Assembly: GCF_014647795.1 (NCBI RefSeq) | Contig: NZ_BMPW01000014.1 | Span: 1-64,000, forward strand | Direction of reading: 5' to 3' | From: Actinoplanes campanulatus | GTDB lineage: Bacteria > Actinomycetota > Actinomycetes > Mycobacteriales > Micromonosporaceae | DNA length: 64,000 nucleotides | Shown here: positions 6,437 through 15,228 of the stretch, in pieces | Layout of the letters: the number at the start of each line of letters is the position of its first letter | Numbering within the stretch: the first letter of the stretch is position 1 | The notes under the pieces: generated by a model | What the model was told of the DNA's origin: nothing | The model's input: the letters and a program-made list of their open reading frames with translations, nothing else | The model's database searches: none | Program-made: the position numbers and the translations under genes

Positions 6437-9436
6437 GTGCGGATCCAAGTGCTCGGCCCGGTCCGCGCATGGCTCGGCGACGACCCGGTGGCACTCACCT
6501 CGGCGGGCCGGCGCGCCGTGCTGGGCCTGCTCGCGGTGGCCGGCGGGCAGCCGCTGAGCCAGGCCGAGCTGGTCGACGCACTGTGGGGCGACCAGCCACC
6601 GCCGAGCGCGGCCAACATCATCCAGACGCACGTCAAGCATCTGCGCCGGCTCCTGGAGCCGGGGCGGGCGTTCCGTTCGCACAGCGCCCGCCTTCCCCGC
6701 GTCGGGGACGGGTACGCCCTGCGGGTGTCCGATGACAGCCTGGATCTCCTGCGCTTCCGGCGGCTGCTCGCCGAGGCGACCGCCGCGCGGCAGAACGGGG
6801 ATCACCGGACCGCGGCCGAACTGTCCGCCAGGGCGCTCGCGCAGTGGCAGGGCACGCCGCTGATGGATGTGCCGATGCTGGCCGGGCATCCCAAGGTCCT
6901 CGCCCTGATCGAGGAGCGGCGGGCCGCCCTGGGCCGCTACGGCGAACTCATGATCATGCTGGGCGCGGTGTCCGAGGCGCTGCCGGCGCTGGAGGAGGCC
7001 GCGGCGGCCCAGCCGCTGGACGAGGCCGGTCAGGCCCGGCTGATCCGCGCCTACGCGGCGGCCGGCCGCCGGGCCAAGGCGTTCGCGACGTTCCATGACA
7101 CGCGCCGCCTGCTCGCCGACGAACTGGGCGTCGATCCGGGCCCGGAACTGTCCGCCGCGCACGCGTCCCTGCTGCGCGATCCCGACGAGGCCGTCGCGGC
7201 GCCGCAGATCAAGATCACAAACCCGTTTCCGGTACGGCCGGCGCCCGCCCAGCTACCGGCGGACGTGCCGGGGTTCACCGGCCGCGCCGACGAACTCGCC
7301 GCACTGGACCGGCTGCTCACGGCCGGCGATCAGACCATCGTCACGGTGTCCGGCATGGCGGGCGTGGGCAAGACGGCGCTGGCGGTGCGATGGGCGCACC
7401 GGGCCCGCTCCCGGTTCCCGGACGGCCAGCTCCACGTGAATCTGCGCGGCTACGACTCCGAACAGCCGATGACGCCCGAGGACGCGCTCGCCGGGTTCCT
7501 CCGGGCCCTGGGCATGGCCGGGAACGACATCCCGGCCGGGCGGGACGAGCGGGCCGCCGCCTACCGGAGCCTGCTCGACGGCCGCCGGATGCTCGTCGTG
7601 CTGGACAACGCGGTGTCGGTCGACCAGGTGTGGCCGCTGCTGCCCGGCACGACATCCTGCACGGTCGTGGTGACCAGCCGGGACATGCTGCCGGGCCTGG
7701 TCGCCCGGCACGGCGCGGGCCGGCTCGTCGTGCCGCTGCTGCCCGCCGAGGAGGCGCTGATCCTGATCACCCGGCTGATCGGCGACCGGGTGCGCGACGA
7801 TCCCGCGGCCGCGGCCGACCTGATCGGACGGTGTGCCCAGCTGCCGCTGGCGTTGCGGGTCGCCGCCGAGCTGGCGATCGGGCGGCCCGAGGCGCCGTTG
7901 CGGACGCTGGTGGCCGAACTCGCCGACGAGAGCCGCCGCCTGGAACTGCTGAACGCCGGCGGCGACCCGCAGACCGGGGTCCGCGCCGTGTTCTCCTGGT
8001 CCTACCGGCAGCTCGCACCGGCCGCGGCGCGCGCTTTCCGGCTGCTCGGCCTGGTTCCCGGCCCGGACGTGGCGGGCTACGCGGTCGCCGCGCTGCTGGA
8101 CACCGGTGTCGCCGAGGCCGGCAAGCTGCTGGAGGTGCTGGCCCGGGCCCACCTGGTCCAGCACGTGACGGCCGACCGCTACAGCCAGCATGACCTGCTC
8201 CGGGCGTACGCGATCGATCTCGGTTTGAAAAGGGGTGAGGGTGACCCGGCACTGGAGCGGCTCGCCGACGCCACCCTGTTCACCGCGACCGAGGCGATGG
8301 ACACGCTCTATCCGGCGGAGCGGCACCGGCGGGTCCGCGCCGTCCGGCCGCGGTCGCCTATCCCGCCGGTCGGCGACGGCGCGGGCGCCCAGGCCTGGCT
8401 GGACCGGGAACGCGACAACCTGGTGGCGCTGGTGGCGCACGCGGCCGTCCACGATCGGCCCGCGCACGCCGTCGGTCTCACCCTCACCCTGCTGCGTTAC
8501 CTGGAGAGCGGCGGCCACTACCCGGAGGCGGTCGTCATGCACGAGCACGCGGTGCGGGCCGCCCGGCTGACCGGGGACGCCGCCGCGGAGGCGCAATTGC
8601 TGACCAACCTCGCGGTCATGGACGTGCAGCAGGGGCACTACGAACGGGCGGACACCGTGCTGCGGCGCGCGGTCGAACTGGCCCGGGCGTGCGGCGACCA
8701 CGCGGTCCAGGCGCGGGCGCTCGGCAATCTCGGTCACGTCGACCAGTGGCAGGGGCGCTACGGCGAGGCGGCCGATTCCCTGCGCAAGGCGCTGGAGCTG
8801 TGCCGGCTCACCGGTGACCGGGCGGCCGAGGCGCGGGCGCTCGGCAACCTGGGTCAGGTGCTGCGACGGCAGGGCCTCGACGAGCAGGCGGCGGCGTACC
8901 TGAGCGAGTCGGTCCGGATCTGCCGCGACATCGGCGATCCGGTCGGCGAGGGGTACGCCCTGGTCAGCCTCGGCGACATCGCCGCCCGGCAGCGCGACAG
9001 CCGGCGCGCGGCCCGCTCCCACCGCGAGGCGCTGGACATCTTCCGGCGCACCAACGAACGCGCCGGCACCGCACTGGCGCTCGACGGGCTGGGCGCGGTC
9101 ACCCACGATGTCGTCTTCCTGCGCGAGGCACTGGAGATCTTCCAGCAGCTCGGCGAACGGGCCGGCGAGGCCCGGGTCACCAACAGCCTCGGCGAGGCGC
9201 TCACCACCACCGGCCGGCCGGCGGACGGCCGGGAACGGCATCTGGCGGCGCTCACTCTGGCGACCGGCACCGGCGACCGGTACGAGTCGGCGCGGGCGCA
9301 CGCCGGTCTGGCCCGGGCGGCCGAGATGCTCGGCGACCCGGACACCGCCGAGCGGCACCGCAACCAGGCGTGGACCGGTTACACCGAGATCGGCGCCCCG
9401 GAGGCCGAGGACATCCGCCGCCTCATCGACCGCTGA
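6437..9436 (+). CDS. SARP-NB-ARC-TPR transcriptional activator (AfsR-like)
   Basis: Large cytoplasmic regulator of 999 residues. Residues 1-95 form the winged helix of the OmpR/SARP type (MRIQVLGPVRAWLGDDPVAL), 95-240 the bacterial transcriptional activation (BTAD) domain, about 270-560 an NB-ARC/STAND ATPase with P-loop GMAGVGKTAL near residue 307 and LLVVLDNAV-like Walker B (MLVVLDNAVS), and about 680-990 tetratricopeptide repeats with recurring RALGNLG segments. Such proteins integrate a signal through the ATPase and TPR part and activate transcription. GTG at 6437 follows GGGGGTGAG. The adjacent genes on both sides encode secreted proteins and both carry the same heptamer arrays, so they are the likely targets. 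Confidence 0.9.
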   Translation: MRIQVLGPVRAWLGDDPVALTSAGRRAVLGLLAVAGGQPLSQAELVDALWGDQPPPSAANIIQTHVKHLRRLLEPGRAFRSHSARLPRVGDGYALRVSDDSLDLLRFRRLLAEATAARQNGDHRTAAELSARALAQWQGTPLMDVPMLAGHPKVLALIEERRAALGRYGELMIMLGAVSEALPALEEAAAAQPLDEAGQARLIRAYAAAGRRAKAFATFHDTRRLLADELGVDPGPELSAAHASLLRDPDEAVAAPQIKITNPFPVRPAPAQLPADVPGFTGRADELAALDRLLTAGDQTIVTVSGMAGVGKTALAVRWAHRARSRFPDGQLHVNLRGYDSEQPMTPEDALAGFLRALGMAGNDIPAGRDERAAAYRSLLDGRRMLVVLDNAVSVDQVWPLLPGTTSCTVVVTSRDMLPGLVARHGAGRLVVPLLPAEEALILITRLIGDRVRDDPAAAADLIGRCAQLPLALRVAAELAIGRPEAPLRTLVAELADESRRLELLNAGGDPQTGVRAVFSWSYRQLAPAAARAFRLLGLVPGPDVAGYAVAALLDTGVAEAGKLLEVLARAHLVQHVTADRYSQHDLLRAYAIDLGLKRGEGDPALERLADATLFTATEAMDTLYPAERHRRVRAVRPRSPIPPVGDGAGAQAWLDRERDNLVALVAHAAVHDRPAHAVGLTLTLLRYLESGGHYPEAVVMHEHAVRAARLTGDAAAEAQLLTNLAVMDVQQGHYERADTVLRRAVELARACGDHAVQARALGNLGHVDQWQGRYGEAADSLRKALELCRLTGDRAAEARALGNLGQVLRRQGLDEQAAAYLSESVRICRDIGDPVGEGYALVSLGDIAARQRDSRRAARSHREALDIFRRTNERAGTALALDGLGAVTHDVVFLREALEIFQQLGERAGEARVTNSLGEALTTTGRPADGRERHLAALTLATGTGDRYESARAHAGLARAAEMLGDPDTAERHRNQAWTGYTEIGAPEAEDIRRLIDR

Positions 9437-9447
9437 CTGTCCGGAGG

Positions 9448-9476
9448 TCCATTCCGCGTCCAGTCCGGGTCCATTC
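9448..9476 (+). promoter_or_regulatory. SARP heptamer array upstream of the DUF4394 gene
   Basis: TCCATTC, TCCAGTC and TCCATTC start at 9448, 9459 and 9470, exactly 11 bp apart, in the same orientation relative to the target gene as the array before the CBM2 gene and with the same heptamer family. The last repeat ends eight bases before a TAACTT -10 box. Confidence 0.75.
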
Positions 9477-9484
9477 CGCATTCC

Positions 9485-9490
9485 TAACTT
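9485..9490 (+). promoter_or_regulatory. -10 box of the DUF4394 gene
   Basis: TAACTT fits TAnnnT and lies exactly eight bases beyond the last SARP heptamer, the spacing known for SARP-activated promoters that lack a normal -35. Confidence 0.6.
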
Positions 9491-9532
9491 TCGATGCGCA
9501 AGCCGCTCGAAGGGAATCGGAGGGGAACACTC

Positions 9533-10390
9533 ATGAGGGCACGGATGAAGAAGTGGGCCGCGTCGGCGGCGGTTCTGGTGATCGCGACCACCACGCTGGT
9601 GGCGGCGCGGCCGGGCAGTGGTTCGGCCGCCGCCACCCCCGGCCTCCAGGCCTACGGCATCGCTCAGAACGGCACCCGGATGCTGGCTTTCAAGACCAAC
9701 ACCCCGGAACAGAACGACTGGGTACGCCGTATCACCGGCCTGGTCGGCGACACGTCCGTGATCGGGATCGACTTCCGGGTCCAGGACAACACGCTGTACG
9801 CCGTCGGCAACCAGGGCGGGATCTACACCATCGGCATCCCGAGCACGATCGCGACGAAGGTGTCCCAGTTGACGGAGACGCTGTACGGCACCAGGTTCGG
9901 CGTCGACTTCAACCCGGCCGCCGACCGGCTGCGCGTGATCAGCGACAACGGCCAGAACCTGCGGCACAACCTCGGCGACCACACCACCACCGCGGACACC
10001 ACGCTGACCACCCCGCCGGCGACCGGCCCGGCCAAGGGGGTCACCGCGGCGGCGTACACGAACAACGACCTGGACGCCACGACCAACACCACGCTGTTCG
10101 ACATCAACACGACGTCCGACCAGGTGGTCATCCAGTCCCCGGCGAACCAGGGCTTCCTGGTCGCCACCGGCAACCTGGGCGTCGACGCCGCGGCGGACGC
10201 CGGCTTCGACATCTTCAGCGACCTGAGCAACGGCAAAACCGTGTCGTCGACGGCGTTCGCCGTGCTCACGCCGGCCAGCGGCTATCAGACGCTGTACACG
10301 GTGGACCTGCTCACCGGGGCGGCGTCGATCGTCGGCGAGTTCCCGCTGGACGTGTCCGACATCGCGGTGGCACTCGACACCACCTACTGA
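9533..10390 (+). CDS. Secreted DUF4394 domain protein
   Basis: Exported protein of 285 residues. A signal peptide (KKWAASAAVLVIATTTLVAA, then GSGSAAA) precedes a DUF4394 domain that looks like a beta-propeller-type repeat: ITGLVGDTSVIGIDFRVQDN, GTRFGVDFNPAADRLRVISD, GQNLRHNL, and the closing strand YTVDLLTGAASIVGEFPLDV. Function of the family is unknown; it is often extracellular. The ATG at 9533 is preferred to the one 39 bases upstream because GGAGGGG precedes it at good spacing. The 3' end overlaps the convergent TetR gene by seven bases. Three 11-bp heptamer repeats and a -10 upstream tie its expression to the SARP gene immediately before it. Confidence 0.88.
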   Translation: MRARMKKWAASAAVLVIATTTLVAARPGSGSAAATPGLQAYGIAQNGTRMLAFKTNTPEQNDWVRRITGLVGDTSVIGIDFRVQDNTLYAVGNQGGIYTIGIPSTIATKVSQLTETLYGTRFGVDFNPAADRLRVISDNGQNLRHNLGDHTTTADTTLTTPPATGPAKGVTAAAYTNNDLDATTNTTLFDINTTSDQVVIQSPANQGFLVATGNLGVDAAADAGFDIFSDLSNGKTVSSTAFAVLTPASGYQTLYTVDLLTGAASIVGEFPLDVSDIAVALDTTY

Positions 10391-11046
10391 TCACCTGAGC
10401 CGTCGCGCCGGTGGTGGGCCGTGTGCCCACCGCCGGCGCTGAGCCCTGCGAGGTAGAGGCGGGACAACTCGGTCAGCATCCGGCGCGGCTCGATCAGCTG
10501 CTCCTCGGCGAGGCGGTCCCCCATTCCGTAGACCCGTTGGGCGAGGCCCAGGTAGGCGTTGGTCAGCGTGGAAGCGGTCAGCTCCGGTGACGAGGTCAGG
10601 GTCAGGGTGCCGTCCCGGCTGCCGATGTGGAGGATCGCCACGAACGGCGCGAGCAGATCGCGGACGGCGGCCCGGAACTGTGCGCCGAGATCGCTGTCGT
10701 CGTCGCCCGCCGGTCCGGCGTCGAACACGCGGGTGAAGCGGACCTCGTCGGCGGCGTCGTCGATGACCTGCTCGACGTCGGCGAGCGCGGCCCGGAGACG
10801 GTCGGCTCCGGTGCCCTCCCAGGCGGCGCCGAGGTCGTGCAGCAGGCGTGCCCATCGTTGGAGGATCTCCACCTCGACGGCGAGGGCGACCTGCTCCCGG
10901 GTGGCGAAGTACCGGTAGACGGTGCGCCGGGTGACGTCGCACCGATCGGCGATGTCGTCGATCGTGACGTGGTCGACGCCCCGGTCCAGGAAGAGCTCGT
11001 AGGCGGCGGCGATCAGCGCCGCGCGCCTTCTTTCCCGTACGCCCAT
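10384..11046 (-). CDS. TetR-family repressor next to a GPH symporter
   Basis: DNA-binding regulator of 220 residues. The N-terminal helix-turn-helix is typical: LIAAAYELFLDRGVDHVTID, DIADRCDVTRRTVYRYFATR. The remaining ~150 residues form an all-helical ligand/dimer domain. It begins four bases after the stop of the upstream symporter gene, so the two are one operon. The CACACGTGTG palindrome before the symporter gene is the obvious candidate operator, which would make the repressor control its own operon in response to the transported compound. Ligand unknown. Confidence 0.85.
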   Translation of the reverse strand: MGVRERRRAALIAAAYELFLDRGVDHVTIDDIADRCDVTRRTVYRYFATREQVALAVEVEILQRWARLLHDLGAAWEGTGADRLRAALADVEQVIDDAADEVRFTRVFDAGPAGDDDSDLGAQFRAAVRDLLAPFVAILHIGSRDGTLTLTSSPELTASTLTNAYLGLAQRVYGMGDRLAEEQLIEPRRMLTELSRLYLAGLSAGGGHTAHHRRDGSGDQ

Positions 11047-11049
11047 CGC

Positions 11050-12366
11050 TCAGGCGCCCGCGGACTGTACTTCGAGTTCACGCACCAGTTCGGCGTGCCG
11101 GCGCTCGTCCAGCCGATACCAGATCAGCGGGATCGCGGCGAGGGCTCCGATCACGCCGGGGACGATCGTCATCGTGGCGTGCAGGCCGTCGAGTGCCGCG
11201 GTGCTCTGTCGCGCGCCGGCTACGTACCCGAAGGCGGCCAGCAGCGCGAGTCCCAGCGAGGCGCCCAGCGCCGAGGCGACCTTGGTCTTGAAGATGTTGC
11301 TGGAGAAGACCAGCCCCTCGGTACGGCGGCCGGTCCGCCAGTGGCCGTACTCCACGGTGTCGGCGAGCATCGACAGCAGGGTGATGTTCGTGACGCCGTA
11401 GCCGATCCCGGTCAACGCGATCCACCCCAGGATCGGCGCGAGCGACTGGTAACCGGTGAGCCACGAGCCCACCGACGTGACCGTCGTGACGGCGAGCCCG
11501 GCCAGGGCCGCCCCGCGTTTGCCCCAGAGCCGTGCGGCGAGCGGGCTCAGCAGCGAACCGGTGATCGTGGTGACGGCGAAGACGCCGACGAACAGCGGCA
11601 CCAGGGCCTCGGCGTCGAAGTTGTACCGCAGGTAGTAGGCCGGGATGATGCTGCGGACGGTGAAGGCGACCTCGGTCGTCAGCATGGCGACCAGCAGCAG
11701 TTGCAGCGGCAGGTTACGCAGGAACAGGCGCAGCATCTCCCCCGCCGCGTACCGCGGCGACGGCACGTAGTCGTCGCGCTCACGCACCCGGGCGAACGTG
11801 ATCCAGGTCAGCGCGACAGCGATCAGCGCGTACAGGACGGCGACGTTGCGCCACCCCTGGACCGCGACCAGCGGCAACGTCACGATGTTCACGCCGATGA
11901 AGCCGACGCTGGCCAGGGTGCGGGGAACCATCACCAGCGACGTGCGCTCCCGGGCGTCCAGGGTCAGCGCGGCCGACATCGACCAGTACGGCACGTCCAT
12001 CGCCGAGAACGCGATCCCCCAGAGCAGGTACGTCACGTACGCCAGCGCGAGCGTCGTGGCGGAGTCCAGCCGCGGCACCGAGAACGCGATCACCGTGAGC
12101 AGCGCCAGGGCGGGCGGCGCGAACAGCAGGTACGCCCGGAACCGGCCCCACCGCGACGCCGTGCGGTCCACGAGCATCCCCATGACCGGGTCGAACAGCG
12201 CGTCGACCACCCGCACGACCAGGAACAGCAGCGACGCGGAGGCGGCGGCGATGCCGAGCACGTCGGTGTAGAAGAGCGCGAGATAGGTCGCGACGAAGCC
12301 GTAGAGGATGTTGTTGCCCAGGCTTCCCCAGCCGTAGGCCAGCTTGCTCTGCCAGCTCAATGTCAC
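11050..12366 (-). CDS. GPH-family (glycoside-pentoside-hexuronide:cation) symporter
   Basis: Integral membrane carrier of 438 residues with about twelve hydrophobic segments. The family signature is visible: LAYGWGSLGNNILYG at the start, FLVVRVVDALFDPVMGMLVD with the conserved Asp cluster, and RWGRFRAYLLFAPP. MelB/XynB-like proteins import sugars with Na+ or H+. A longer frame starts at 12429, but that ATG lies inside the palindromic operator; the GTG at 12366 has GGGAGG five bases before it and begins at the conserved LSWQSKLAYGWG, so it is chosen. First gene of a two-gene operon with the TetR gene. No glycosidase is adjacent, so the substrate is open. Confidence 0.85.
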   Translation of the reverse strand: MTLSWQSKLAYGWGSLGNNILYGFVATYLALFYTDVLGIAAASASLLFLVVRVVDALFDPVMGMLVDRTASRWGRFRAYLLFAPPALALLTVIAFSVPRLDSATTLALAYVTYLLWGIAFSAMDVPYWSMSAALTLDARERTSLVMVPRTLASVGFIGVNIVTLPLVAVQGWRNVAVLYALIAVALTWITFARVRERDDYVPSPRYAAGEMLRLFLRNLPLQLLLVAMLTTEVAFTVRSIIPAYYLRYNFDAEALVPLFVGVFAVTTITGSLLSPLAARLWGKRGAALAGLAVTTVTSVGSWLTGYQSLAPILGWIALTGIGYGVTNITLLSMLADTVEYGHWRTGRRTEGLVFSSNIFKTKVASALGASLGLALLAAFGYVAGARQSTAALDGLHATMTIVPGVIGALAAIPLIWYRLDERRHAELVRELEVQSAGA

Positions 12367-12415
12367 GATCGCCTCCCGGACGCCGTCGCGCAGCGCGCAG
12401 CGCGCAGAAAAATAA

Positions 12416-12425
12416 CACACGTGTG
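12416..12425. promoter_or_regulatory. Palindrome CACACGTGTG, candidate TetR operator
   Basis: Perfect 10-bp palindrome in an AT-rich island 50-59 bases upstream of the chosen symporter start. It is the only clear palindrome in the promoter of the symporter-TetR operon. Confidence 0.5.
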
Positions 12426-12566
12426 ACATTTTTGGAGGGCCGGATTCGCGGTGACGTGGTCCCTACCGTCGGCCGGGTCCGGCACGGGTTGAGCGAACCC
12501 ACCGTCAAGGTGGCCACGGCACGGATGAACCGCGCCCGGCGTAGCGTGCCGGAGTCTTCGGCGACC

Positions 12567-12572
12567 TACGAT
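12567..12572 (+). promoter_or_regulatory. -10 box of a leaderless promoter
   Basis: TACGAT ends six bases before the ATG at 12579; there is no ribosome binding site, so the transcript probably starts at the start codon. Confidence 0.45.
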
Positions 12573-12578
12573 CAGGCC

Positions 12579-12971
12579 ATGGAGCCGGCCGCCGAACTGT
12601 TCGCGTCCGCGCGGGTGGCACGGCTCGCCACGGCCGGCGCCGACGGTGTCCCCCACCTGGTCCCGATCGTCTTCGCCGTCACCGGCGACCTCATCCACAC
12701 CGCGGTCGACGCCAAACCCAAACGCAGCCGCCACCTGCGCCGCCTCGCCAACATCACGGCGAACCCGCGCGTGTGCGTGCTCGCCGACCACTACGACGAC
12801 GACTGGTCGGCCCTGTGGTGGGTGCGCGCCGACGGCACCGCCCGCATCCTCGACTCCTCCCCCATCGGCCTGGCCGCGCTGACCGCCCGCTATCCGCAGT
12901 ACCGCGACACCCCACCACCCGGCCCGTTCCTGGAGATCACCGTCACCCGCTGGTCAGCCTGGCGCCCCTGA
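12579..12971 (+). CDS. PPOX-class F420-dependent oxidoreductase-type protein
   Basis: Small split-barrel flavin/deazaflavin-binding protein of 130 residues, resembling the pyridoxamine-phosphate-oxidase-like F420-dependent group (TIGR03668 type). Typical segments are FASARVARLATAGADGVPHL, VPIVFAVTGDLIHTAVDAKP, HLRRLANITANPRVCVLADH and WWVRADGTARIL. These enzymes use F420H2 to reduce a small substrate. An open frame continues far upstream without coding character; the ATG at 12579 fits the domain start and has a TACGAT -10 at leaderless distance. Divergent from the symporter-TetR operon, but separated from its operator by about 150 bases. Confidence 0.8.
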   Translation: MEPAAELFASARVARLATAGADGVPHLVPIVFAVTGDLIHTAVDAKPKRSRHLRRLANITANPRVCVLADHYDDDWSALWWVRADGTARILDSSPIGLAALTARYPQYRDTPPPGPFLEITVTRWSAWRP

Positions 12972-13971
12972 CCACGCGACCCCACGTCAAACGCGATTCT
13001 CCGGGTACGGGTAGAGCCGTTCCGCCGGGAGAAGCACCGACGCCGCGTCCACGTCACGGACGTCGAGGTGGCCCCGGATGCGGCGCACCAGTGGGGTCAC
13101 GTCGACGATCCCGGTGATCCACCCGTCGACGTGGAGCGGCACCACCGAGGCCGAGTCGCAGGAAACGGCGGGGCAGCTCACGCAGGTGCAGATCCGTTCC
13201 GGGCCCTACTGCACACGGGTGGGCGCTTGTTCGAGCACATGCTGCCAGGTGGCCAGGTGGGAGTACGACGGGTGGCGGGTTTGCGGGTGCCTGGCGATCA
13301 TCCGCCCGGGGCAGATGATCGTGGAGCTGGCGGTCCAGGGCGAGCGCCTCGCCGCTCACCACACCTCACCACGCCCGAAGTCGAGGCCGACGACGTCCTC
13401 GCCGCGCCGGCTCATCGCTGATCTCGCGGTATCAAGATCGGTCGAGGGGTCCGCGAGCAGGCCTCCTTGTCTGGGGCAAGTTGCCGAAGGTACAGGAGTA
13501 GCGCCCCGGCCTTGGCCTGTGTCCACAGCTCGTCGCGTTCCGCGGCCAAGGAGTCTCTTGTTAAGAGACATTCTCTGAACCTGACGCCTCACAACATCGA
13601 ACTCCATCCCCCAATGATCATTGTGTCCGCAAGTCAATACCACCGTTCTATCCCTCCTATCAGGATGTATGCGCACTTTCGGGTGCGGTGACGACGCGGC
13701 CAAGCATCGATCAGGATGCCAGCCTTCCCAACTAAGTTATTGCTGATTTACAGTGCCCTGAAGCACCGTGACGCCGCCCACAAGTCCGGCCGCGGACTGT
13801 TCGGCCCCACGCTCCTCTGGTACCGCCCGACCGGCAGCAGACCGGTTCGGCGGTGCGCCGTCCTGGGCTCCCACCGCACGCCGAACACGGCGACGTCTCT
13901 ACCGGCCCCTGCCCGACGGCCCGTTCACCGGCACATCGCCGGGCCGGACATCGCATCGAAATGAGAGAGCC
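12972..13971. other. About 1 kb without a recognisable intact gene
   Basis: Both strands hold short open frames, but none has a convincing domain, a good ribosome binding site or consistent codon use. On the minus strand, one frame reads plausibly from about 13340 to 12987 but is broken by stops at 13356 and near 13220, so it may be a decayed gene. The part 13550-13760 is markedly AT-richer than the window and contains a perfect 7-bp hairpin (13553-13569) and the palindrome AATGATCATT (13613-13622). The right end must carry the promoter of the branched-chain amino acid operon. Confidence 0.4.
13553..13569. repeat. Short perfect inverted repeat
   Basis: GTCTCTT and its complement AAGAGAC separated by three bases. 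It lies in the AT-richer part of the gene-poor stretch; could be an operator or part of a transcript leader. Confidence 0.35.
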
Positions 13972-15216
13972 ATGCATAGACATCGGGTTGCCCTCCGTAC
14001 CCTGGCCCTGTTCGCGGTCGCCCTGCTGCCCGCCGCCGGCTGCGGCAACGCCGCGGCGCCGGCCGGCCCGGCCGCCACGTCCACCTTGACCGAGCCACCG
14101 ATCCGGGTGGGCTTCCTCAATCCGTCCGGCGGACCGGTCCCCCAGCCCGGCGCCGACACCGGAGCCCAGGCGGCACTGTCCTATCTCAACGGCGAGTTCG
14201 GCGGCATTCACGGCCATCCGATCGAACTCGTGTCGTGCGACACCGACACCACGCCGGAACGGGCCCAGTCCTGCGCCAACACGTTCGTCGAGAAGAAGGT
14301 GGTGGCCGTCATGGACGGCTACAACCTGTCCTCCAGCGCCGCCCTGCCCGCGCTCACCGCGGCACAGATCCCGCTCGTCGGCATGATCCCGTTCGACTCG
14401 GTCACCGGCGCCAAGGCCGAGAACCGGGTGTTCTTCGCCGCGCCGCAGGCATCCTTCCTGGTCGGTGCCCTCCAGGCGTTCCAGAGCGCGGGCAAGAAGT
14501 CGGTCACGCTGGCGCTGGCCGACACCCCGGCATCCCATCAGACGATCGACAAGCTGCTGCCGGTGGTGGCGAAGGCGCTCGGCATCGAGGCCAAGGGCAT
14601 CTACTTCTCCCCCACCAACCCGAACTTCACCGCGGTGGCCTCCGCGATCGCCCAGGACAACCCGGACGTGGGCGGGCTGATCGCGGCACCGAGCGAGGCG
14701 GTCTGCACCGCGCTGGTCAAGGCGCTGCGGCAACTGCGCTATCAGGGCACCATCTTCACGGCCGCGTGCACCGACTACATCAAGGCCGCTCCGCAGCAGT
14801 CGGCCGGGGGCGCGCTGTACTCGTCGAACTGGCTGCCCGCCGCGTCGGCGTACGCGCCGCCGCAGGCGAAGACCGAACTCGCGCTGGCCCAGCGGTACAT
14901 CAAGGCCGTTCCCGACGCTGTTCCCGGCTATTACGCGTACGGCGAGTTCGCGCTCTTCGCCACGTTCGCCCAGGCCATGTCGGCGGCGCCGGAGACCGAA
15001 CTGACCGGCCCGGGGGTGCTCAGGTCGCTCAAGGGTCTCAAGGACTTCCCCAGCTTCCTCGGACCGAACATCACCTGCGGCTCCGCCACCTCACCGAACT
15101 GCACCACGCAGATGCTGCTGTTCGGCGTGCAGTCCGACGGCTCCGTCAAGCCCGTCACCGAAACCTGGATCACACCGGTGCACCAGATCCTGGCCGCCAT
15201 TCCCGGAGCGGTGTAG
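13972..15216 (+). CDS. Branched-chain amino acid ABC transporter, substrate-binding lipoprotein
   Basis: Lipid-anchored extracellular binding protein of 414 residues. The N-terminus is a lipoprotein signal peptide with lipobox LLPAAGC; the cysteine becomes the lipidated first residue. The mature part is a Leu/Ile/Val-binding periplasmic-type fold: IRVGFLNPSGG, GAQAALSYLNGEFGGIHGHP, IELVSCDTDTTPERAQSCA, ALPALTAAQIPLVGMIPFDS and later GTIFTAACTDYIKAAP. The ATG at 13972 has GAGAG just upstream and starts the signal peptide cleanly. First gene of livK-livHM-livG-livF; the permease gene begins 12 bases after its stop. Could bind amino acids, amides or related compounds. Confidence 0.9.
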   Translation: MHRHRVALRTLALFAVALLPAAGCGNAAAPAGPAATSTLTEPPIRVGFLNPSGGPVPQPGADTGAQAALSYLNGEFGGIHGHPIELVSCDTDTTPERAQSCANTFVEKKVVAVMDGYNLSSSAALPALTAAQIPLVGMIPFDSVTGAKAENRVFFAAPQASFLVGALQAFQSAGKKSVTLALADTPASHQTIDKLLPVVAKALGIEAKGIYFSPTNPNFTAVASAIAQDNPDVGGLIAAPSEAVCTALVKALRQLRYQGTIFTAACTDYIKAAPQQSAGGALYSSNWLPAASAYAPPQAKTELALAQRYIKAVPDAVPGYYAYGEFALFATFAQAMSAAPETELTGPGVLRSLKGLKDFPSFLGPNITCGSATSPNCTTQMLLFGVQSDGSVKPVTETWITPVHQILAAIPGAV

Positions 15217-15228
15217 AGGCCCCGGATC

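Noticed and set aside
7253-9982. Minus-strand open frame of about 900 codons
   Set aside because: Antisense to the SARP-NB-ARC-TPR gene and the DUF4394 gene; open only because of GC-rich codon bias.
10627-12426. Plus-strand open frame of about 600 codons
   Set aside because: Antisense to the TetR and GPH symporter genes.
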